From Candidatus Pseudomonas phytovorans (GTDB taxonomy: Bacteria; Pseudomonadota; Gammaproteobacteria; Pseudomonadales; Pseudomonadaceae): a DNA stretch of 64,000 bases. Every line of letters starts with the position of its first letter. Within the stretch, counting starts at the first letter, position 1. This document shows, in pieces, positions 34,009 through 42,157 of the stretch. The stretch covers positions 5,492,001-5,556,000 of the forward strand of contig CP119325.1 of the NCBI GenBank assembly GCA_029202525.1. Direction: 5' to 3'. A model generated the notes under the pieces. The model was given only the letters and a program-made list of their open reading frames with translations, did not search any database and had not been told where the DNA came from. Position numbers and translations under genes: made by a program.

Positions 34009-35354
34009 GGGGCGGCCTCGTCTTTGGCGCATTCGCGGGCGGTAACGCCTTTCTCGCGGGCATAGTCACCCGCCTTGGCATCGATCAGCGGGCGTAGGGT
34101 GGCGCGGTCGGCCTGTACCCAGTCGGTCACCAGTGTCCACTTCTGGCCATCCCATTGCTGCACCTTGGCCGCACCACCGCCTTCGTGGTCACTGCACGAC
34201 AGCTTCAGCGGCTGCATCAGGCCGAGAAAGCCGATTTCCTTCAGGCGGGCGTCCCCCAGGTTCAAGTGCTCCAGGCCCCAGCGCCCTTCCTCGCCGTTGA
34301 GCGGGCGGTTGCCGAACTTCTTCTGCCCGGCGCGGATCGCCTCGACGGCGATGGCCGCGTTCACCAGGCCGGAGTTGTAGTACACGCTGCCAAAGCTTTT
34401 CGGGTCCTTGAGGTCGCTTTTACCGGTGTCGACGATGTACTTGCGGATGCGCTGGTGAATGTCGAAATCGGCGCCACCGGGATAGGGCGTCAATGCCAGA
34501 TAACCCTTGCCGGCATCGCCCGCCGGCAGCACGTCTTCGTTGGAACTGGCCCAGATGTCGCCGACGATGCGGTCCACCGGGAAGCCGAAACGGGCCGCCG
34601 TCTTGATCGCTACCGGCGTGGATACGCCCCAGGTGCGCAAGAACACCCAGTCCGGTTTCTGCTGGCGCACCTGGCGCCATTGCCCGGCCTGCTCGTTGCC
34701 TGGGTCAGCCACCGGAATCTGGATATTCTCGAAGCCGTATTTCTGCGCCAGCAACGCCATCGGCCCCTGGGTTTCGCGGCCATAGGCGGAGTCATGGTAA
34801 ACGGTGGCGATCTTCTTGCCCTTGAGCTTGTCCAGCCCGCCCTCACGCTCGGCCACGTAGTTGATGAACGCCGAGGCCTCGCTGTAGAAGGTCAGCATCA
34901 CCGGGAAGTTGTAGGGAAACACCCGGCCATCGGTGGCTTCGGTACGGCCGTAGCCCAGGGTGATCAGCGGGATCTTGTCGGCTTCGGCCTTTTCCGCCAG
35001 GGCGTAGGCAGCCGGCGCGCCGTTGGGCTGGTACAAGGCCACCGGCGCGCCGTTCAGGCCGTTCTTGAAGCGCTCGTAACACTCGATACCCTTCTCGGCT
35101 GTCCATTCGGTTTCGCACTCCTGCCATACCAGCTTGACGCCATTGATGCCGCCTTCGACCTCGTTGATGTAGCGCAGGTAGTCGATCATCCCGGCCCATA
35201 CCGGGATGCCGCTGGAGGCATAGGCGCCAACCCGGTAGGTGGCCAACGGGAAGAACTGCTCGTTGCTGGCCGCCTGGGCCACCGGCAGCCATGCCGAGGC
35301 AAGGCCCAGTGCCAGGCCGAGGGCGGCGCCGTAGCGTTTGAAAGGTGCGTACAT
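34005..35354 (-). CDS. ABC importer substrate-binding protein 1
   Basis: The 449-residue product has a signal peptide cut near AQA at about residue 27. The mature part is a type I periplasmic binding fold (Peripla_BP_6 family): ATYRVGAYASSGIPVWAG, NGVKLVWQECETEW, VYHDSAYGRETQGP, and DHEGGGAAKVQQWDG near the end. The ATG at 35354 is chosen because it gives the signal peptide. It is 29 bases downstream of its paralogue. The two differ most around residues 105-140 (ALYQPNGAPAAYAL here), a likely ligand-facing segment. It captures the importer's substrate in the periplasm; the identity is unknown. Confidence 0.88.
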   Translation of the reverse strand: MYAPFKRYGAALGLALGLASAWLPVAQAASNEQFFPLATYRVGAYASSGIPVWAGMIDYLRYINEVEGGINGVKLVWQECETEWTAEKGIECYERFKNGLNGAPVALYQPNGAPAAYALAEKAEADKIPLITLGYGRTEATDGRVFPYNFPVMLTFYSEASAFINYVAEREGGLDKLKGKKIATVYHDSAYGRETQGPMALLAQKYGFENIQIPVADPGNEQAGQWRQVRQQKPDWVFLRTWGVSTPVAIKTAARFGFPVDRIVGDIWASSNEDVLPAGDAGKGYLALTPYPGGADFDIHQRIRKYIVDTGKSDLKDPKSFGSVYYNSGLVNAAIAVEAIRAGQKKFGNRPLNGEEGRWGLEHLNLGDARLKEIGFLGLMQPLKLSCSDHEGGGAAKVQQWDGQKWTLVTDWVQADRATLRPLIDAKAGDYAREKGVTARECAKDEAAP

Positions 35355-35383
35355 GGTGGTTTCCCTGATCTGTCGTTGAGTGT

Positions 35384-36724
35384 TCACTGCTCGCGGGCGC
35401 AATCGCGCGGCGTAATGCCCTTTTCCTTGGCGTAGGCGGCCGACTTGGCCTCGATCAACGGACGCAAGGTGGCCCGGTCGGCCTGCACCCAGTCGGTCAC
35501 CAGTACCCATTTGTCACCGTCCCACTGCTGCACCCGCGCCGCGCCGCCACCTTCGTGGTCGGAGCACGACAGTTTCAGTGGCGGCAGCAGGCCTTCAAAA
35601 CCGATGGCCTTGAGCCGCGCCGCATCGATGTTCAGGTGTTCGAAGCCCCAGCGCGCCTCTTCTCCGTTAAGCGGGCGGTTGCCGAATTTGCCCTGGGCCG
35701 TGCGCAGCGCCTCGACGGCAATGGCGGCGTTGATCAGGCCGATGTTGTAGTACACCTTGCCGAAGTAGCTTTGGTCCTTGAGGTCGCTCTTGCCGGTATC
35801 AAGAATGTGCTCGCGCAGGCGCTGGTGGATGGCAAAGTCGCTGCCGCCCGGGAATGGCGCCAACGCCTGATAGCCCTTGGCCGCGCTGCCAGCCGGGATC
35901 ACGTCGGCCTCGGAGCCGGCCCAGACATCACCGATGATGTGGTCGACCGGGATACCGAAACGCACTGCCGTCTTGATGCCGACCGGGGTCGATACACCCC
36001 AGGTGCGCAGGAACACCCAGTCCGGCTTCAGCTGGCGCACCTGGCGCCATTGCGCCGACTGTTCGTTACCCGGGTCGGCCACCGGGATCTGGATGTTCTC
36101 GAAACCGTACTTCTGCGCCAGCAGTTGCATCGGCGCCTGGGTTTCGCGGCCATAGGCCGAGTCGTGGTACACGGTGACGATCTTCTTGCCCTTGAGCTTG
36201 TCGAAACCACCCTCGCGCTGAGCAATGTAGTTGATGCCCACCGAGGCCTGGCCGTAGTAGTTCAGCAACAGCGGGAACGCATAGGGGAACACGCTGCCAT
36301 CGGTGGACTCGGTACGCCCCCCGGCACCGTCGATCAGCGGAATGCGGTCGGCCGCGCCCTTCTCCATCAAGGCGTAGGAGCCCGGCGTGCTGTGGGTGAA
36401 GAAGAACGCCGTGGGCGCCCCGTCCTGGCCGTTCTTGTAGCGCTCGTAGCACTCGACGATACGGTCGACGTTCCATTCGGTCTCGCATTCCTGCCAGGTG
36501 AGCTTGACGCCGTTGATGCCGCCCTCCACCTCGTTGATGTAGCGGAAGTAGTCGATTTCACCGGCCCACCACGGAATACCGCTGGAGGCATAGGCGCCAA
36601 CCCGGTAGGTGGCCATGGGCACGAATTGCTGGTTGTCGGCGGCCGTAGCAGCGGCCGGCAACAGGGTGTGCGCGCCCAGCATGAAAAGGCTGGCGAGCAG
36701 GTGGCGATGCAAGGTTTTACGCAT
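35384..36724 (-). CDS. ABC importer substrate-binding protein 2
   Basis: The 446-residue exported paralogue of the next gene has a signal ending near ATA at residue 29. Long blocks are identical in both proteins (VGAYASSGIP, YINEVEGGINGVKL, NIQIPVADPGNEQ, FLRTWGVSTPV, KLSCSDHEGGGAA). It differs at AFFFTHSTPGSYAL and IPLIDGAGGRTES, where binding protein 1 has ALYQPNGAPAAYAL and IPLITLGYGRTEA. Two binding proteins for one permease suggest two related ligands. An ATG at 36778 would add 18 charged residues and is unlikely. Confidence 0.88.
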   Translation of the reverse strand: MRKTLHRHLLASLFMLGAHTLLPAAATAADNQQFVPMATYRVGAYASSGIPWWAGEIDYFRYINEVEGGINGVKLTWQECETEWNVDRIVECYERYKNGQDGAPTAFFFTHSTPGSYALMEKGAADRIPLIDGAGGRTESTDGSVFPYAFPLLLNYYGQASVGINYIAQREGGFDKLKGKKIVTVYHDSAYGRETQAPMQLLAQKYGFENIQIPVADPGNEQSAQWRQVRQLKPDWVFLRTWGVSTPVGIKTAVRFGIPVDHIIGDVWAGSEADVIPAGSAAKGYQALAPFPGGSDFAIHQRLREHILDTGKSDLKDQSYFGKVYYNIGLINAAIAVEALRTAQGKFGNRPLNGEEARWGFEHLNIDAARLKAIGFEGLLPPLKLSCSDHEGGGAARVQQWDGDKWVLVTDWVQADRATLRPLIEAKSAAYAKEKGITPRDCAREQ

Positions 36725-36805
36725 GGTCGGTACTTTTGGATGAAGTGTTGGAAACCTCCTTTCCCGCGGCCGGGTCAAGGTGCCTTGAGGTGTGTGGGGC
36801 CGGCG

Positions 36806-37870
36806 TCAGAAGCGCAATGGCCACACGCGAATGCGTTCACGCAGGTTGCCCAGCAGGCGCACCAGGCCCTCGGGTTCCTTGATCAGGAACCAGATGATCA
36901 GGCTGCCGAACAGGATCTTCTGCAGGTTCTGCAATTGCCCGGCATCGACATGGCCGTTGAACAACCACTGCCCGGCATGGCTGAGCAGGATCGGCGTAAA
37001 GCTGATGAACGCCGCGCCAATGAAGTTGCCGGCAATGCTGCCCATGCCGCCGATAATGATGATGAACAGGATCTGGAACGAACGGTTGATGTCGAAGCTA
37101 CCGGCGCTGGCCGTGCCCAGGTAGGCGAAGGCCCACAGCGCGCCGGCGATGCCCAGGTAGAACGCGCTGACGGCAAAGGCCAGGCGCTTGTAGCGCTCCA
37201 CCTGGATGCCGATAACGGCGGCGGCAGTGTCCATGTCGCGGATCGCCATCCAGTTGCGGCCGACCTGGCTACGCACCAGGTTCAGCGCTACCCAGGTCAG
37301 CACTACCACACAGCTGAGGGTCAGCAGGTAGCGGCCCACCGGCGTGGCCAGGCTGTGGCCGAACAGCTCCAGGCGCGGGGCGCTGATGGTGCCGGACGAT
37401 GCGTAGTTGTAAAACCATGGAAATTTGGCGAACACCCATTCCAGAAAAAACTGCGCGGCCAAGGTGGTCACCATCAGATAGAAGCCCTTGATGCGCGAAC
37501 TGGGCAGGCCGAACAGCAACCCCACCAACCCGGCAATCAGGCCACCGCCCAGCAACGCCAGCGGCAACGGCAGCCCTGGCACGCGCAGCAGCAGGCCATA
37601 GGTGGCAAAGGCGCCTACCGCCATGAAGCCCGCCGCCCCCACCGAAGTCTGCCCGGTGTAGCCGGTCAGCAAGTTCAGGCCAAGGCCGGCCAGCGACAGC
37701 ACCAGAAACGGGATCAGGATTGCGTTCAGCCAATAGTCGTTGCCCAGCCAGGGCAATATGACAAAAGCCACCAGCAGCAAAAGCGCCAGGCCCAGCGGGC
37801 GGTGGCGGGCCACCAAGGTCAGCGGTGCATCGTCGAAACGCGCCGTCAGGCGCGCGGCAGTTGTGGTCAT
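36806..37870 (-). CDS. ABC importer permease, LivM type
   Basis: The 354-residue inner-membrane protein has about 10 hydrophobic segments, with the family motifs LNLLTGYTGQTSVGAAGFMAVGAF (start at residue ~65) and the cytoplasmic loop VRSQVGRNWMAIRDMDTAAAVIGI near 204-227. LivM-type permeases pair with LivH types. It ends 81 bases before the gene of binding protein 2, in the same direction, and begins four bases after the LivH-type gene. A small extra N-terminal helix precedes the core, as usual for LivM. Confidence 0.9.
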   Translation of the reverse strand: MTTTAARLTARFDDAPLTLVARHRPLGLALLLLVAFVILPWLGNDYWLNAILIPFLVLSLAGLGLNLLTGYTGQTSVGAAGFMAVGAFATYGLLLRVPGLPLPLALLGGGLIAGLVGLLFGLPSSRIKGFYLMVTTLAAQFFLEWVFAKFPWFYNYASSGTISAPRLELFGHSLATPVGRYLLTLSCVVVLTWVALNLVRSQVGRNWMAIRDMDTAAAVIGIQVERYKRLAFAVSAFYLGIAGALWAFAYLGTASAGSFDINRSFQILFIIIIGGMGSIAGNFIGAAFISFTPILLSHAGQWLFNGHVDAGQLQNLQKILFGSLIIWFLIKEPEGLVRLLGNLRERIRVWPLRF

Positions 37871-37874
37871 GCGG

Positions 37875-38756
37875 TCATACCCGTTCGATGGCCCGGTCGC
37901 CGAACAGGCCGGCAGGGCGGATGTAGAGGAAGATCAGCGCCAGGAAATAGGCGAACCAAGGGGTGATGCCACCGCCGATCAAGGGCCCGATGTAGGCCTC
38001 GGCCAGGTTCTCTGCAGCGCCAACGATCAGGCCGCCGACAATCGCCCCGCCAATCGAGGTGAAGCCGCCGATGATCAACACCGGCAACGCCTTGAGCACC
38101 ACCAGCGACAGCGAAAACTGCACACCTTGGCGCGCGCCCCACAGCAGCCCGGCCACAAGCCCGACCACGCCCGCTACAGCCCAGACGATCTGCCAGATGC
38201 GGTTGAGGTTGATACCCAACGACAACGCCGCGCGGGTATCGTCAGCGACAGCTCGCAGGGCCAGGCCAATGCGGGTACGGTTGAACAGCAGGGCCAGCGC
38301 CGTCACCAGCACAGCAGAAACACCCGCCGCCACCAGGTCGAACTGGCTGATCATGATGTCGCCAACGAACAGCGGCACGTCTTCGATGCCCAGATCCAGC
38401 GCGCGTACCTGCGCACCCATCAGCCCCTGGGCGAGCCCTTCGATGATGAACGACAGGCCCAGCGTGGCCATGAACAAGGTGATCTGTGAGCGGTTGACCA
38501 GTGGCCGCAGCACCAGCCGTTCGATCAGCAGCGCGCCGACAATCATCACCACCACGGTAATCGCCAGCGCCAGGGCAAACGGGATGCCCTGCTGGTGCAG
38601 GCTGACAAAGGTCAGCGCGGCAAACAGCAGCATGGCACCCTGGGCAAAGTTGAACACGCCGCTGGCCTTGTAGATCAGCACGAAGCCGATCGCCACCAGC
38701 GAATACATGGTGCCGGCGAGCAAGCCGCCAATCAGGGTTTCGAGAAAGAAGTTCAT
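37875..38756 (-). CDS. ABC importer permease, LivH type
   Basis: The 293-residue inner-membrane protein has 8 or so hydrophobic helices and the LivH motifs GTMYSLVAIGFVLIYKASGVFNFAQGAM near the N-terminus (split at residues 15-42) and ALRAVADDTRAALSLGINLNRI near 191-212, the coupling loop to the ATPases. Its ATG shares one base with the LivG-type stop, so it is translationally coupled. Together with the LivM-type permease it forms the membrane channel. Confidence 0.9.
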   Translation of the reverse strand: MNFFLETLIGGLLAGTMYSLVAIGFVLIYKASGVFNFAQGAMLLFAALTFVSLHQQGIPFALALAITVVVMIVGALLIERLVLRPLVNRSQITLFMATLGLSFIIEGLAQGLMGAQVRALDLGIEDVPLFVGDIMISQFDLVAAGVSAVLVTALALLFNRTRIGLALRAVADDTRAALSLGINLNRIWQIVWAVAGVVGLVAGLLWGARQGVQFSLSLVVLKALPVLIIGGFTSIGGAIVGGLIVGAAENLAEAYIGPLIGGGITPWFAYFLALIFLYIRPAGLFGDRAIERV

Positions 38757-39523
38757 CAGTGCGCTGCCCCCAGATACGCGGCGATCACATCGGGATTGGC
38801 CTGGACTTCTGCCGGCGAGCCGTCACCCACCTTGCGCCCGTAGTCCAGCACCACCACGTGGCTGGACAGGCCCATCACCACCTGGATGTCGTGCTCGATC
38901 AGGATCACCGTGGTGCCGAGGTCGCGGTTGATATCGGCAATGAAACGACTCATTTCCTGCTTTTCTTCGGCGTTCATCCCGGCCATGGGCTCGTCCAGCA
39001 ACAGCAGCGTCGGCTGGGCAATCAGCGCCCGGCCCAGTTCAACGCGCTTCTGCAGACCGTAAGGCAGGCTGCCCACCGCAACATCGCGCCAGGCCTGCAG
39101 TTCGAGAAACGCCAGCACCTGCTCGGCGCGTTCGGCGAATACTCGCGCCTCACGGCGGGCACGTGGCAGGCCCAGCGCCTGTTCGATGAAGAAACTGCGC
39201 TGAAAGCGCGACAGCCCGGTCAGCAGGTTGTCGAGCACGCTCATTTTCTTGAACAGCGCGTTGTTCTGGAATGTGCGGCCAATACCCAGCCGCGCGGCGG
39301 TCAGCGGGTGCGGGCGGTGCAGCTGCTGCTCGGCGAAGAACAGTTGGCCGGCATCGGCGCGATAGACCCCGTTGAGAATGTTCAGCAGCGAGCTTTTACC
39401 TGCGCCATTGGGCCCGATCAGCGCACAGATCTCCCCGCGTCGAACGCTGAACGACAAGTCGGAAATCGCCTTCACGCCCTTGAACGACAGCGACACGTTG
39501 CGTACCTCCAGCAAGGCACTCAT
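38756..39523 (-). CDS. ABC importer ATP-binding protein, LivG type
   Basis: The 255-residue ATPase has Walker A GPNGAGKSSLLN near residues 38-49, FQNNALFKKMSVLDNLLTGL near 86-105 with the Q-loop, signature LPYGLQKRVELGRAL near 153-167 and Walker B LLLLDEPMAGM near 173-183. LivG rather than LivF is indicated by the insert after the Q-loop. Its ATG overlaps the stop of the AMP-ligase-like gene (ATGA). Confidence 0.9.
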   Translation of the reverse strand: MSALLEVRNVSLSFKGVKAISDLSFSVRRGEICALIGPNGAGKSSLLNILNGVYRADAGQLFFAEQQLHRPHPLTAARLGIGRTFQNNALFKKMSVLDNLLTGLSRFQRSFFIEQALGLPRARREARVFAERAEQVLAFLELQAWRDVAVGSLPYGLQKRVELGRALIAQPTLLLLDEPMAGMNAEEKQEMSRFIADINRDLGTTVILIEHDIQVVMGLSSHVVVLDYGRKVGDGSPAEVQANPDVIAAYLGAAH

Positions 39524-40482
39524 GCCGCACGCTCCAGGTAATCACGCAGCCATGCCGGCCTTGCGTTGCCCGATGAGACAGGGGCGCTGGGCACGTCGAT
39601 GCGCTGCAGGCGCTGGAAGCCGAGCAAGTGCCGCACCCGTGCTTTCAGCCAGCGACGCAGGCCGCGCTCGGGGTCTTGCTGTACCCAGTCGCACAGCCGT
39701 CGTGGCCAGCTGCCCGGCGCTGGCAAACGCGCTTCGATCTCCTCGGCAAGGGCCTGTACCCGTTCGGCAGACAGCAGCAACGCGGTCGGGGCGATTGCGC
39801 GGCGGTCGCGGCTGGCCGATTCGACCGTTTCCGGAAACGCCAGGCCTTCACCCTGCGCCAGCCAGCGGTCCAGCAGGTGCGGCAGGCCTTCGCGCCATTC
39901 GCTGCCTTCATCGACCCAGAGCACCTCGTCCCGGGCAACCTGTGCCCAACCCTGGCGCTGCGTGGCCGGTACCTCGCCGACAAACAACCGCGACAGCGGC
40001 TGAACCTGCCACTGGCCGCTGAGCGCGGCGTCGGCCTGTGGCGAGAACAGCTGCAATGGCCACTGCTCATGCAAACCACTTTGCAGCCACTGCGCCACCT
40101 GCTCACGGCGCTGGACGAAGGCGAAGCCTGGGCGGGCCAGGCGCAGCTGGCGTTGCAATTCCTCGCCACGGCTGTTTGCGGGGATCAGCAAGGTGTGCCC
40201 ATGCAGCCGTCGCGCAGCCAGCGCCAGCAACACCAGGCTGGGCTCATAGGCACCGCTCAAGGCAAGCCGCGAGCCGGCCACGAAGCCCTGCTGGCTCAAG
40301 CCATCGGCCAGGCGCTCGACCTCACGTTGTACGTCGATCCAGCGCCAGGCCTTCCACACACCCAGGCGCCGGTGGCGCAGGGCAATCCGGGTTGGCCGCT
40401 CCCTGGCCCAGCGTTGCACGGCCTGCAGGTGGGTGTCGGCCACGGCATCGGCCTGAGGCGGGGTAAATTCATGCACATTCAT
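39520..40482 (-). CDS. Degenerate AMP-ligase-like protein (likely non-catalytic)
   Basis: A 320-residue protein whose N-terminal 120 residues (WARERPTRIALRHRRLGVW, GLSQQGFVAGSRLALSG) match the acyl-CoA synthetases often placed in LivFGHM-type operons. The ATP-binding loop (TSGTTG type) is missing between LLDRWLAQGEGL and AFPETVESASRDRRAIAPT. The protein ends after a WLKARVRHLLGFQRLQRID segment, with no C-terminal ligase domain. It has only the initiator Met and one Cys in 320 residues. The frame is intact and coupled to the LivG-type gene, so it is conserved rather than a decayed fragment. It may assist the transporter or act as a scaffold; I do not know. The ATG at 40482 is chosen by homology. 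Confidence 0.7.
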   Translation of the reverse strand: MNVHEFTPPQADAVADTHLQAVQRWARERPTRIALRHRRLGVWKAWRWIDVQREVERLADGLSQQGFVAGSRLALSGAYEPSLVLLALAARRLHGHTLLIPANSRGEELQRQLRLARPGFAFVQRREQVAQWLQSGLHEQWPLQLFSPQADAALSGQWQVQPLSRLFVGEVPATQRQGWAQVARDEVLWVDEGSEWREGLPHLLDRWLAQGEGLAFPETVESASRDRRAIAPTALLLSAERVQALAEEIEARLPAPGSWPRRLCDWVQQDPERGLRRWLKARVRHLLGFQRLQRIDVPSAPVSSGNARPAWLRDYLERAA

Positions 40483-40501
40483 CGCGTGGCTCCCTGGCGG
40501 C

Positions 40502-41905
40502 TCAAGCCGGCTCGGTGATGCTGGCCGGGGCCGGCTGGCGGCTGAGGTCGCGATAACCGGCAGCCGGGTGGCTGGCCGGCAGCCGCGGGCCGTCGCCAAA
40601 CAGCTTTTCGCGCAGGGTGCCGGGGCGGTATTCGGTCTTGTAGGCGCCGCGTTGCTGCAGCTCGGGCACCAGCAACTCGACCACATCGCGGAAGGTTTCG
40701 TGGGCCAGTGCATAGGTGAGGTTGAAGCCGTCGACATCGGTTTCTTCAACCCAGGCCTGCAACTCGTCCGCCACGCTTTGCGCACTGCCAACGATAAGCG
40801 GGCCAAAGCCGCCGATGCCGACCCAGTCGGCCAGCTCCTGCACGGTCCAGCGCTTGTTCGGGTCGGCGGTGGAAAACGCCTCTACAGCCGACTGGATGGC
40901 ATTGGTGTGGATATGCTCCAGCACCTGGTCGGGCTGGTACTTGCTGAAGTCGATGCCGGTCCAGCCGGAGATCAGCGCCAGGGCGCCTTCGTAACTGGCG
41001 TAGCTTTTCAGGTCCTGCCACTTGGCGTGGGCCTTGGCATCGGTTTCGTCCACGATCACCGTCTGCATATTGAAGATCAGTACTTTGCGCGGGTCGCGCC
41101 CGGCCTCGGCGGCGCGGCGACGAATGTCGGCCACGGTCTTTTTCAGGATGACCTTGGAGGGCGCGGCGACGAATACGCATTCGGCATGCCCGGCGGCGAA
41201 GTCCTTGCCACGGCTGGATGCACCGGCCTGGTACAACACCGGCGTGCGCTGCGGCGACGGTTCGCACAGGTGAATACCCGGGACCTGAAAGTGCTTGCCC
41301 TGGTGGCGGATCTCATGGACTTTGCGCGGGTCGGTGAACAGCCCGGTTTCGCGGTCGCGCACCACCGCGCCGTCTTCCCAGCTGCCCTCGAACAGCTTGT
41401 ACAGCACCTCCAGGTACTCGTCGGCGTAGTCGTAGCGGGCGTCATGGTCGCTCAGCGCCTTTTGCCCCAGGTTACGCGCACCGCTGTCGAGGTAGGAGGT
41501 GACAATATTCCAGCCGATACGGCCCTTGGTCAGGTGGTCCAGGGTCGACAGGCGGCGGGCGAACGGGTACGGGTGCTCGAAGGTGAGCGAGGCCGTGAGG
41601 CCGAAGCCGAGGTGCTCGGTGACCAGCGCCATGGGTGTGATCAGTGCCAGTGGGTCGTTGACCGGCACCTGCGCCGCCTGGCGTATAGCCGCGTCGCCAT
41701 TGCCGCCCAGCACATCGTAAATGCCGATCACGTCAGCGATGAAGATGCCGTCGAACTTGCCGCGCTCCAGCAGCTTGGCCAGGTCAGTCCAGTAGTCCAG
41801 GTCCTTGTACTGCCAGGCGCGGTCCTTGGGGTGCCGCCACAGGCCGGGTGACTGGTGGCCGACACAGTTCATCTCGAAGGCATTCAAACGAATTTCACGT
41901 GGCAT
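40502..41905 (-). CDS. FMN-dependent monooxygenase of the NtaA/SnaA/DszA (luciferase-like) family
   Basis: The 467-residue flavin monooxygenase has the family marks REIRLNAFEMNCVGHQSPGLW near the start (two blocks, residues 3-23), GKFDGIFIADV near 49-59, FGLTASLTFEHPYPFARRLSTLDHL near 100-124, GRIGWNIVTSYLDS near 127-140 and QAGASSRGKDFAA near 227. NtaA, DszA, SnaA and dimethylsulfide monooxygenase belong here; they use FMNH2 and O2 to cleave C-N or C-S bonds. It is first in the operon with the AMP-ligase-like gene and ABC importer. Its substrate is probably an organosulfur compound, by context. No reductase partner is present. Confidence 0.88.
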   Translation of the reverse strand: MPREIRLNAFEMNCVGHQSPGLWRHPKDRAWQYKDLDYWTDLAKLLERGKFDGIFIADVIGIYDVLGGNGDAAIRQAAQVPVNDPLALITPMALVTEHLGFGLTASLTFEHPYPFARRLSTLDHLTKGRIGWNIVTSYLDSGARNLGQKALSDHDARYDYADEYLEVLYKLFEGSWEDGAVVRDRETGLFTDPRKVHEIRHQGKHFQVPGIHLCEPSPQRTPVLYQAGASSRGKDFAAGHAECVFVAAPSKVILKKTVADIRRRAAEAGRDPRKVLIFNMQTVIVDETDAKAHAKWQDLKSYASYEGALALISGWTGIDFSKYQPDQVLEHIHTNAIQSAVEAFSTADPNKRWTVQELADWVGIGGFGPLIVGSAQSVADELQAWVEETDVDGFNLTYALAHETFRDVVELLVPELQQRGAYKTEYRPGTLREKLFGDGPRLPASHPAAGYRDLSRQPAPASITEPA

Positions 41906-41961
41906 GGGGGACTCCTGTTCGATAGGCTCGGCACCCTTTCAGGTACCCTTGAAGCTCTATC

Positions 41962-41978
41962 AACACGATTCATGCCAA
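41962..41978 (-). promoter_or_regulatory. Weak sigma-54-like site upstream of the NtaA-type gene
   Basis: On the minus strand TTGGCATGAATCGTGTT has the -24 GG, but GT instead of GC ten bases later. It abuts the same AT-rich motif that abuts the sfnB promoter (ACGATTAATT), which is the main reason to record it. Confidence 0.35.
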
Positions 41979-41980
41979 CA

Positions 41981-42000
41981 AATTAATCGTTATTAATCAG
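41981..42000 (-). promoter_or_regulatory. AT-rich motif upstream of the NtaA-type operon (copy 2)
   Basis: On the minus strand CTGATTAATAACGATTAATT agrees with copy 1 at 31482-31501 in 16 of 20 positions, with the same orientation and nearly the same distance (one base less) from a GTTGGCA box. Its start is 76 bases from the gene. Confidence 0.5.
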
Positions 42001-42059
42001 TAAGTTATTCGAATACAACAACAGCGCTGATGCCTGAACGACGACATCACTGTCGATCA

Positions 42060-42079
42060 ACTGTCTGCTGGCAGACAGT
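42060..42079. promoter_or_regulatory. Palindromic candidate operator of the TetR regulator
   Basis: ACTGTCTGC and GCAGACAGT are perfect inverted arms with two bases between, midway between the NtaA-type gene and tetR. The size and symmetry are those of a TetR-family operator. It could control tetR itself, the operon to the left, or both. Confidence 0.6.
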
Positions 42080-42157
42080 AGGCAATGTGACCTGGTTTTA
42101 GCCGGATCGCGCCTGACCCGTTAAGATGGTGATTCTTGAACCAGATTGCAGACCACA

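Noticed and set aside
33232..39523. Annotation as a leucine/isoleucine/valine transporter
   Set aside because: Subunit types are LivFGHM-like, but the operon begins with an NtaA-type monooxygenase and an AMP-ligase-like gene, and the binding proteins are longer than LivJ/LivK, so the substrate is probably different.
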